This document shows positions 57,804 through 64,000 of a stretch of DNA of 64,000 bases, piece by piece. This DNA comes from RGIG6307 sp964424345. GTDB taxonomy: Bacteria; Bacillota; Clostridia; Lachnospirales; Lachnospiraceae. The notes beneath the pieces are model-generated. The model searched no databases, had not been told where the DNA came from, and saw nothing but the letters and a program-made list of their open reading frames with translations. Location of the stretch: NCBI GenBank assembly GCA_964424345.1, contig CAYRIK010000004.1, forward strand, positions 1 through 64,000, in the 5' to 3' direction. Made by a program: the position numbers and the translations under genes. Numbering within the stretch: position 1 is the first letter of the stretch; every line of letters starts with the position of its first letter.

Positions 57804-59030
57804 ATGATCGTAAAACAGTATATCAAAGAGTTTGAAAAACTTGGATTTGGTATGTTTGTACATTTTGGTCTGTACAGCGTGTTAGGACGTGGTGAGTGGG
57901 CAAAGCATGTTCATAAGATTTCACATGAAGAATATGAAAAAATGACTGCACAATTTGATCCAAAGCCAGATTGGGCAAAAGAATTAGTAAAAACAGCAAA
58001 AAATGCGGGTTGTAAATATATTACATTAACAACAAGACATCATGATGGATTTTCTTTGTATGATACTTGCGGATTAAATGATTACGATGCACCTCATGCA
58101 AAGTGTGGTCGTGACCTTGTAAGGGAATTTGTAGATGCTTGTCGTGAAGAAGATATTATTCCATTTTTCTACCATACTTTATTGGATTGGAGAGAACCTT
58201 CTTATAAAACAGATTTTCCTAAATATTTGGAATATCTTAGAGCAAGTGTAGAAATTCTTTGCAAAAACTATGGAAAAATTGGCGGTTTCTGGTTTGACGG
58301 AAAGTGGGATAAGCCAAAGGAAGATTGGCAGGAAGATGCTTTGTACGGATTAATCAGAAGTTATCAGCCGGAAGCTATGATTATTAACAATACAGGGCTT
58401 TCTGCACAGGGTGCATTAGGTCATATCGAATTAGACAGTGTTACATTTGAAAGAGGAAAACCATTCCCAGTCAATATGGAAGAAAAATACATTGCAAGTG
58501 AAATGTGTGAAGTATTTGCTTCTCATTGGGGATATGCAAAGGAAGATTTGAATTTTAAGGCACCAGCAGATATGATTCGTGAACTTGCAGATTGTCGTCG
58601 ATATGGTTCTAATATGCTGATTAATGTAGGTCCAATGGGAGATGGCAGTATTCGTGACATGGACAGGGTGACATTAGAAATTATGGGATTATGGGTTGGA
58701 TATTTTGATGAAGCAATCCGTACTCCAAGACCATGTGATGTAACAGTAGAAAACAAAAAGAAAGACTTTGTATTAAAAGACGGAAATCAGTATTATCTGT
58801 TCTGCTTTGACCTTCCAATGTCTGGTGATCCAAACGTAACTCGTAACAATGCAACATTTTATCAGGATATATTAACAATGCAGGATAACATTGTTTCTAT
58901 GGAATGGATGGATAATCAGGAACCAATCGAGTTTACACAAGAAGGTGACAATGTGACCGTAAAGACTGTTCCATTTAAGTATGGAAGAGATTTGGTAGTA
59001 AGAGTTGCAAAGATTACTTGTGTAGAGTAA
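57804..59030 (+). CDS. Alpha-L-fucosidase, glycoside hydrolase family 29
   Basis: A 408-residue GH29 enzyme that removes terminal L-fucose from host glycans such as mucin, milk sugars or N-glycans. Signatures: GFGMFVHFGLYS (15-26), LTTRHHDGFSLYDT (75-88) and GFWFDGKWD, with nucleophile Asp165. The short length and lack of a signal peptide suggest a cytoplasmic GH29 (probably the B-type) acting on imported oligosaccharides. AAGAGG lies ~9 bases before the ATG. It begins 12 bases after hemW and is followed by the GH106-like gene 38 bases later. Confidence 0.94.
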   Translation: MIVKQYIKEFEKLGFGMFVHFGLYSVLGRGEWAKHVHKISHEEYEKMTAQFDPKPDWAKELVKTAKNAGCKYITLTTRHHDGFSLYDTCGLNDYDAPHAKCGRDLVREFVDACREEDIIPFFYHTLLDWREPSYKTDFPKYLEYLRASVEILCKNYGKIGGFWFDGKWDKPKEDWQEDALYGLIRSYQPEAMIINNTGLSAQGALGHIELDSVTFERGKPFPVNMEEKYIASEMCEVFASHWGYAKEDLNFKAPADMIRELADCRRYGSNMLINVGPMGDGSIRDMDRVTLEIMGLWVGYFDEAIRTPRPCDVTVENKKKDFVLKDGNQYYLFCFDLPMSGDPNVTRNNATFYQDILTMQDNIVSMEWMDNQEPIEFTQEGDNVTVKTVPFKYGRDLVVRVAKITCVE

Positions 59031-59068
59031 AATATATATCAGAAATAATAACGCAAAGGAGAAAAACG

Positions 59069-62000
59069 ATGTTATACAAGAAAAAACTTGCGCCATTTTC
59101 AGAAGAAGATTTTAAAAATCCATCTTCTGAGTATCGTGGAGCACCATTTTGGGCATGGAACTGCAAAATGGAAGAATCCGATGTAGCAAACATGACAGAG
59201 ATGTTTGGTGAAATGGGTATGGGTGGAGCACATCTTCATAGCCGTACCGGTATGAATCTGCCATACTTAAAAGAAACATTTATGGACAGAGTAAAACAGG
59301 CATGTGATTGTGCGAGAGAAAAAGATATGCTCGTATGGCTTTATGATGAAGATCGTTGGCCATCTGGATACGGTGGAGGATATATTACCTCAGATGATCG
59401 TTATCGTACAAGAATTATGATCTGGTCTCCAGAACCATTAGGAGATGTATGGGAACAGAATTTATGGAATGTAGTTGCAAACGGAAAGTGTACAAGAAGT
59501 AATAACCGCCGCTTGCTTGGCATGTATTATGTAGAACTGGATGAAGAAAACTGGCTGAAATCTTACAGACAGGTAAGTGAAGAAGAAGCAAAAGACTTAG
59601 ATCCAGACAATATTTGGTATGTATATATGGAAATATCCGGAGATAACCAGTGGTTTAACGGACAGGCATATACAAATAATCTTGATCCAGAAACAATCAA
59701 GAAATTTATCGAAGTAACACATGAGGAATATTACAAAGCAGTAGGTAAAGATTTTGGAACATTGATTCCAGCTATTTTTACAGATGAACCTCAGTATCCA
59801 TTTATGGAAGTAAGAAAACTTGCAGCAGAACGTGAGATGTTTTCTGTTCCATATACCGATGATTTCCCAGATACTTATAAGGCAGCATACGGGGAAGATT
59901 TAATGGAACATCTTCCAGAAGTATTCTTTGACCGCAAAGATGGATATTCTGTTACAAGATATCGTTATCATGATCATCTGACAGAGCGTTTTGTACAGGC
60001 ATATGCTGATCAGATTGGTGATTGGTGTGAAAAACACAATATTGCATTAACAGGTCATGTTATGAGAGAAGCTAGTTTGAAGCTTCAGACAGAAGCTGTT
60101 GGTGAAACAATGCGTTTTTATCGTTCTATGCAGCTTCCTGGCATTGATATGCTTGCATGGAGAACAGAATATAATACTGCAAAGCAGTGTCAGAGTGCGG
60201 TACATCAGTTTGGCAGAGAAGGTATGTTAAGTGAATTATATGGTGTAACAAACTGGGATTTTGATTTCAGAGGACATAAGCTGTTAGGTGACTGGCAGGC
60301 AGCACTTGGCGTAACTATACGAGTACCACATCTTTCTTGGACAAGTATGGAGGGTGAGGCAAAGCGTGATTATCCAGCATCTATCGGATATCAGTCTCCA
60401 TGGTACAAAGAATACAAACTTGTAGAAGATTATTTTGCAAGAGTAAATACAGCTATGACAAGAGGAAAATGTCTTATCAATCTTGGTGTGCTTCATCCAG
60501 TAGAGTCTTATTGGTTATGCCATGGTTCTGATGAAAAGACAGGAACACTTCGTCAAGAATTAGATGATGCATTTGATATGATTACAAAATGGCTGATTGG
60601 AGATGCAAAAGATTTTGACTTGATTGCAGAATCTTTAGTAAAAGAATTATACAAAGGCAGTGCAGACGGCAAAGTAAATGTTGGTGAAATGCAGTATTCT
60701 ACTATTCTTGCACCAAATATGCTGACAATGCGTTCTGATACATTACATATGCTGCGTGAATTTAAACAAGCAGGCGGACGTGTTGTATTTACAGGATACA
60801 CACCAGAATACCTCGATGGTATGCCAAATGAAGAAGTAAAAGCATTTGTAAAAGAATGTGAATGGGTTCCATTTGTAAAAAATAGAATCTTACAGACATT
60901 AGATGGTATTAGTGATCTTGAAATTCTTGGTGAAAATGGTACACATACAGATAATTTGATTACACAGACACGTCAGGACAACGAAGAACGTTGGATTTTT
61001 GTTGCACATAAGCCACCAATCGGAGGATTAGATCAGATTATCGGTGCGGAAGCATACACGACAAACTGTCCACGTTCTGTACTGAGAAGACAGGATAGAG
61101 TAGATGTACAAAAGCTCATTATAAAAGTAAAAGGCACTTGGAACATCAAAATTTATGATGCATGGAATGCTGTAACAAAAGATACAGAATGTGTATACAA
61201 GAATGGTTATACATATTTGTATACAGAAATGTATGCACAGGACAGCTTATTACTTCGTTTGACACCAGCAAAAGAAGTAAAAGAAGCAGCAAAACTTGCA
61301 GCAGGCTGGACAAAGAAGAAAGAAAACGAGACAGAAATTACAGTCCCTCACGAAGTAGATGTAACATTGTCAGAGCCAAACGTATTCCTTTTAGATATGG
61401 CAGAATATGCATTTGATGATGAAGATTGGAAGGGCAGAGAAGAAATTCTTCGTATCGACAATCTCTTTAGAGACCGTCTTGGATTAAAATATCGTATGGA
61501 AGCATTCCCACAGCCTTGGGTATTAAAAGAGGAAGTAGAAGACGAACATACACTTCGTTTACGCTTTACAATTCCTTCTGAAATAGAAGCAGAAAGCGTA
61601 GACCTTGCATTAGAACATCCAACAGATTGTGAAATTGTATGGAATGGAGAAACTGTTTCAAACGTTCCTGTAGGACGTTATGTAGACAGAGACATTTTCC
61701 GAGTAACACTTGGAAAATTGTGCAAGGGAGAAAATACACTTTTCATTTCTATGCCATTTAAGCAGAAAACAAATGTAGAAGCAATGTATCTGCTTGGTGA
61801 TTTTGGTGTATCTGCTGCGGGAGATTCTGCAAAGATTATTGAGCCAATCAGAAAGATGCATTTTGGAGATTGGGTATTAGAAGGTCTTCCATTCTACGGA
61901 GGAAATGTAACTTACCATATTCCAGTAGAAGGAAATGGAAATCCATTCAAGGTTTCTTTAAACAAATTCAGAAATCCTGTTATGAAAGTAGAATTAGATG

Positions 62001-62257
62001 GAAAGAAACAGGGCATGATTGCTATTTCTCCATATGAAGTAACAACAGAACCAGTGGAAAAAGGCATGCATATGTTAGACCTGACCGTATATGGCAACCG
62101 TTTCAATACATTTGGCGGTCTTCATAATACAGATGGTGGCGAATATGTATATTGCAGTCCAAACTTCTGGCGTTCTACAGGAAGTTTTTGGGCTTATGAA
62201 TATCAGTTCAGAGCAACAGGCCCATTGATGGCACCAAGAATTTTAGAAGTAAAATAA
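59069..62257 (+). CDS. Large GH106-like putative glycoside hydrolase
   Basis: A 1062-residue intracellular protein. The N-terminal region (YRGAPFWAWNCKMEESDVANMTEMFGEMGMGGAHLHSRTG, about 24-63, and LVWLYDEDRWPSGYGGGY, about 90-107) matches the catalytic barrel pattern of GH106 alpha-L-rhamnosidases and related uncharacterised groups (pattern ..WNG...G.GG...H.R.., YDE..WPSG). Beta-sandwich modules follow (about 660-1060), with a galactose-binding-like end. It is near GH29, so a fucosylated or rhamnosylated glycan is likely. AAAGGAG lies 8 bases before the ATG at 59069; an ATG 17 codons earlier overlaps the fucosidase end. Family assignment is by pattern only. Confidence 0.75.
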   Translation: MLYKKKLAPFSEEDFKNPSSEYRGAPFWAWNCKMEESDVANMTEMFGEMGMGGAHLHSRTGMNLPYLKETFMDRVKQACDCAREKDMLVWLYDEDRWPSGYGGGYITSDDRYRTRIMIWSPEPLGDVWEQNLWNVVANGKCTRSNNRRLLGMYYVELDEENWLKSYRQVSEEEAKDLDPDNIWYVYMEISGDNQWFNGQAYTNNLDPETIKKFIEVTHEEYYKAVGKDFGTLIPAIFTDEPQYPFMEVRKLAAEREMFSVPYTDDFPDTYKAAYGEDLMEHLPEVFFDRKDGYSVTRYRYHDHLTERFVQAYADQIGDWCEKHNIALTGHVMREASLKLQTEAVGETMRFYRSMQLPGIDMLAWRTEYNTAKQCQSAVHQFGREGMLSELYGVTNWDFDFRGHKLLGDWQAALGVTIRVPHLSWTSMEGEAKRDYPASIGYQSPWYKEYKLVEDYFARVNTAMTRGKCLINLGVLHPVESYWLCHGSDEKTGTLRQELDDAFDMITKWLIGDAKDFDLIAESLVKELYKGSADGKVNVGEMQYSTILAPNMLTMRSDTLHMLREFKQAGGRVVFTGYTPEYLDGMPNEEVKAFVKECEWVPFVKNRILQTLDGISDLEILGENGTHTDNLITQTRQDNEERWIFVAHKPPIGGLDQIIGAEAYTTNCPRSVLRRQDRVDVQKLIIKVKGTWNIKIYDAWNAVTKDTECVYKNGYTYLYTEMYAQDSLLLRLTPAKEVKEAAKLAAGWTKKKENETEITVPHEVDVTLSEPNVFLLDMAEYAFDDEDWKGREEILRIDNLFRDRLGLKYRMEAFPQPWVLKEEVEDEHTLRLRFTIPSEIEAESVDLALEHPTDCEIVWNGETVSNVPVGRYVDRDIFRVTLGKLCKGENTLFISMPFKQKTNVEAMYLLGDFGVSAAGDSAKIIEPIRKMHFGDWVLEGLPFYGGNVTYHIPVEGNGNPFKVSLNKFRNPVMKVELDGKKQGMIAISPYEVTTEPVEKGMHMLDLTVYGNRFNTFGGLHNTDGGEYVYCSPNFWRSTGSFWAYEYQFRATGPLMAPRILEVK

Positions 62258-62270
62258 ATAATAAAGATGA

Positions 62271-62301
62271 GGAGTCTATCCAGAGCGGATAGGCTCCTTT
62301 T
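62271..62301 (+). terminator. Terminator of the GH29/GH106-like unit
   Basis: GGAGTCTATCC and GGATAGGCTCC arms (one T-G wobble) around AGAGC, followed by TTTT. The structured repeat starts inside its T-tract, as for rpmE. Confidence 0.85.
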
Positions 62302-62472
62302 AATATACTAGGAAATTACTCATTTCCTAGTATATTAAAACGCTCCGCGAAGATGAACACGAGCGTATAGGGAAAGTATTGCTTCGCAAAAACGCTCGGC
62401 TCAGCAAAGTGGAGCAAGTCTATCATGTGTGAGGAATATAGAAAGTTGAAGTGGACTTGTCCACGTTGTTCT
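62298..62472 (+). repeat. Copy 2 of the ~175-bp interspersed structured repeat
   Basis: It is the same orientation and length as 47514-47688, with differences only near the right end. The 19-bp palindrome and the alternating GAGCGT pairings are all kept. In this copy one base of the last hairpin stem differs (GTGGA/TCCAC remains) and its T-tract is weaker. Confidence 0.9.
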
Positions 62473-62502
62473 ATACCAACTAGGAAATTATTTTGAAAAG
62501 TA

Positions 62503-62530
62503 TTGACAGAGAGAATAGAAAGTTTATAAT
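62503..62530 (+). promoter_or_regulatory. Strong SigA-type promoter for marR
   Basis: A perfect TTGACA (62503-62508), 16-base spacer and perfect TATAAT (62525-62530). The leader is about 36 bases, short enough for MarR to bind over it. Confidence 0.85.
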
Positions 62531-62572
62531 AAGGTTAATGTGGGTGAACTAATTTCGAGTCGAGGTGACAGA

Positions 62573-63001
62573 ATGGATAAATATACAGCTGCAAATGCAG
62601 AGTTTTGCAAATTCAGCAGAAAATATATGGAATTAAAAAAGGGACTTCCTATTCGTCCTAGTGAGGTGGGAATTTTAAATATTCTTGCAGAAACACCTGG
62701 TCCGCATAGTTCTGTTATGTTGGCAGAACTATTAGGTGTATCCAAACCGATGATTACTGCTCATGTGAATGCTTTGTTAGAAAAAGGATATATCACAAAG
62801 CAACAGTCTAAGGAAGATAAGAGAGTGTATTATGTACTGCTTACTGAAAAGGCGTTGCAATTTGTCGAAGAGACGAAAAAGGATACAAAAGAACAGTTGG
62901 AACGTATGATGGATGAGATTGGACAGGATTCCTTTGATAGGTTAGTAGCACTGATTCACAAGGTAAATCAAGTTCTCGAAGAAAGCAGAACAGAAAAATA
63001 A
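62573..63001 (+). CDS. MarR family transcriptional regulator
   Basis: A 142-residue MarR regulator. The winged helix-turn-helix spans about residues 30-95: LPIRPSEVGILNILAET, AELLGVSKPMITAHVNALLEKGYI, then the wing KEDKRVYYVLLTEKA. GAGGTGACAGA lies before the ATG at 62573; an ATG 11 codons earlier has no site. The DUF5131 gene follows 14 bases later, so they are co-transcribed. MarR proteins often control their own operon; ligand unknown. Confidence 0.92.
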   Translation: MDKYTAANAEFCKFSRKYMELKKGLPIRPSEVGILNILAETPGPHSSVMLAELLGVSKPMITAHVNALLEKGYITKQQSKEDKRVYYVLLTEKALQFVEETKKDTKEQLERMMDEIGQDSFDRLVALIHKVNQVLEESRTEK

Positions 63002-63015
63002 AGGAGGTATTTAGA

Positions 63016-63858
63016 ATGGATTTAAATGATAAAATATGGAATCCATGGCATGGATGCCACAAATGTAGTGAAGGTTGTCAGAATTGTTACGCGTATTTTC
63101 TTGATAAACGCTATGGCAGGGATACCAATGAAGTAGTAAAAAATAAATCTGATTTTACATTGCCTATTAAAAAAGACCGCAGTGGTAACTGGAAGCTGCC
63201 TAGCGGTTCTTTTGTACGAGTTTGCATGGCAAGTGATTTCTTTTTAGAAGAAGCGGATGCATGGCGTATTGAGGCGTGGGATATGATACGTCGCCGTCCT
63301 GATGTGACCTTTTCTTTATTAACTAAACGTGCAGAGCGTATTAAAGATTGTCTTCCACATGATTGGGGTGAAGGTTGGGATAATGTTTCTTTTTCTGTTT
63401 CTTGTGAAAATCAGAAGCGTTTAGAGCAGAGAATACCATATTTGTTGGATTTACCAGCAAAGCATCGTTGGGTTAGTGTAAAACCATTTATTGGGGAAAT
63501 CGATATTGCGGATTATTTAAGTACAGGAAAAATTGAAACAGTATTAGCAGGCGGTGAAAATTATTTGGGTTCCAGACCATTGCATTACGAATGGGTAAAG
63601 AAACTGTATGATGCTTGTGTAGAGAATGATGTACAGTTTATATTTGGTCAGACTGGTAATGTGTTTGTTAAAGATGGAGTGGAATATAAAATTCGAAATC
63701 GTACAGAGCAGATGGTACAGGCATTAAAGAGTGGTTTGAACAATCCGCCAAAGGATATTGAAGCAGAAATTGCTGCTATTTATGCTCGTAAATCTGCGAT
63801 GAAAGAAGCTATGGAAGCAAAGCGTAAACCAAAGGAAGCAGATAAGTTCCATTGCTAA
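63016..63858 (+). CDS. DUF5131 (phage Gp37/Gp68-like) family protein
   Basis: A 280-residue protein of DUF5131. The N-terminal signature IWNPWHGCHKCSEGCQNCYA has four Cys (C-x2-C-x3-C-x2-C), which resembles a radical-SAM-type or other Fe-S site. VCMASDFFLEEADAWRIEAWDMI and FSLLTKRAERI are the further conserved parts, with SVKPFIGEID and GGEN in the second half. The family occurs in phages and in bacteria, with no assigned reaction that I know. GGAGG precedes the ATG by 8-9 bases. It is expressed with a MarR regulator, followed by an aldo/keto reductase gene. Confidence 0.88.
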   Translation: MDLNDKIWNPWHGCHKCSEGCQNCYAYFLDKRYGRDTNEVVKNKSDFTLPIKKDRSGNWKLPSGSFVRVCMASDFFLEEADAWRIEAWDMIRRRPDVTFSLLTKRAERIKDCLPHDWGEGWDNVSFSVSCENQKRLEQRIPYLLDLPAKHRWVSVKPFIGEIDIADYLSTGKIETVLAGGENYLGSRPLHYEWVKKLYDACVENDVQFIFGQTGNVFVKDGVEYKIRNRTEQMVQALKSGLNNPPKDIEAEIAAIYARKSAMKEAMEAKRKPKEADKFHC

Positions 63859-63927
63859 AAAGAGTTGTATTTACATAGACAAAGGTAACTTTGCACATAA
63901 ATTTTATAGTTAGAAAGGAAAAAGAGT

Positions 63928-64000
63928 ATGTATAAGTCATCTGAAAATCGTTATGATACTATGCCGTATAATCGTCTTGGCAACAGTGGATTAAAATTGC
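63928..64000 (+). CDS. Aldo/keto reductase (partial, start only)
   Basis: The window ends 24 codons into this gene. The visible MYKSSENRYDTMPYNRLGNSGLKL resembles the start of aldo/keto reductases of the YghZ type (RYxxMxYxRxGxSGLxLP). AAAGGAAA lies about 9 bases before the ATG. It follows DUF5131 by 69 bases, and no terminator separates them, so it may belong to the marR unit. Confidence 0.7.
   Translation, partial: MYKSSENRYDTMPYNRLGNSGLKL

Larger units (their letters stand above)
62258..62572. other. Intergenic region with terminator, structured repeat copy 2 and marR promoter
   Basis: It contains the terminator of the GH29-GH106-like unit (62271-62301), the second copy of the ~175-bp structured repeat (62298-62472), a one-armed copy of the AGGAAATTA motif (about 62478-62491), and the strong marR promoter (62503-62530). 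The repeat fills over half of it. Confidence 0.85.

Noticed and set aside
63016..63858. Prophage, suggested by the phage-type DUF5131 family
   Set aside because: No integrase, structural genes or att-like repeats; the gene is co-transcribed with marR and is common in bacterial chromosomes.

Overview
The window comes from a low-GC, spore-forming Gram-positive gut anaerobe, most probably a Lachnospiraceae member (Clostridia). The evidence is the spore genes gpr and spoIIP, families typical of that group (DUF4250, DUF1836, DUF4364, YerC-type TrpR-like protein, PfoR-like EIIC), AT-rich intergenic DNA with near-consensus SigA promoters, two sortases with LPxTG surface proteins, and several host- or plant-glycan hydrolases. 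Species cannot be fixed by reading. There are two assembly gaps of 100 N (25021-25120 and 40252-40351), and both sit inside tandem repeats.

Layout. 1-8000: tRNA-Thr(GGU), a class A PBP, YigZ, a TPM-domain membrane protein paired with PspA/IM30, and TypA. 8000-18060: a two-OB-fold SSB-like protein with dapA-dapB, an Asn-rich lipoprotein, a cold-shock protein divergent from a degenerate LytM protein, YerC, DUF1836, a membrane-anchored protein of unknown function, and clpB followed by a short DUF4250 gene and a polysaccharide deacetylase. 18060-23160: a GH36 alpha-galactosidase and a domain-inverted GH3 enzyme under one promoter. 23160-33275: a complete sortase-dependent pilus operon made of a signal peptidase, a giant LPETG tip protein or adhesin, an LPSTG backbone pilin, a class C sortase, an LPQTG minor pilin and a second sortase. 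33280-38735: a Gfo/Idh/MocA oxidoreductase and the fructose operon fruK-fruA-fruR. 38760-43050: rarA, a repeat with a gap, and a GH94 phosphorylase. 43050-50830: DUF4364 with a radical-SAM protein divergent from rho, a PfoR-like EIIC, rpmE, yqhQ-prmC-prfA. 50840-57800: rpsT, gpr-spoIIP, a metallophosphoesterase and lepA-hemW. 57800-64000: a GH29 fucosidase, a large GH106-like hydrolase, a MarR regulator, a DUF5131 protein and the start of an aldo/keto reductase.

How the parts fit. Three sugar-harvest groups (GH36+GH3, GH94, GH29+GH106-like) and the fructose PTS point to life on plant and host glycans, and the pilus operon provides attachment. The pilus operon is tightly coupled: the first three genes overlap by 4 bases each, and the last three overlap by 11-14. 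A 13-bp hairpin separates the backbone pilin from its sortase. Upstream of the promoter are a G9 tract and a pair of 20-bp-spaced repeats.

Most unusual. (1) A ~175-bp structured element is present twice (47514-47688 and 62298-62472, about 3 differences). It has a perfect 19-bp palindrome at its left end, mutually exclusive pairings in the middle and a terminator-like hairpin at its right end; relatives of its palindrome lie in other intergenic regions. (2) Ten copies of an H-x-H-x3-C motif occur in the pilus adhesin. (3) A 55-bp repeat carrying a Shine-Dalgarno-like stretch flanks the second gap.
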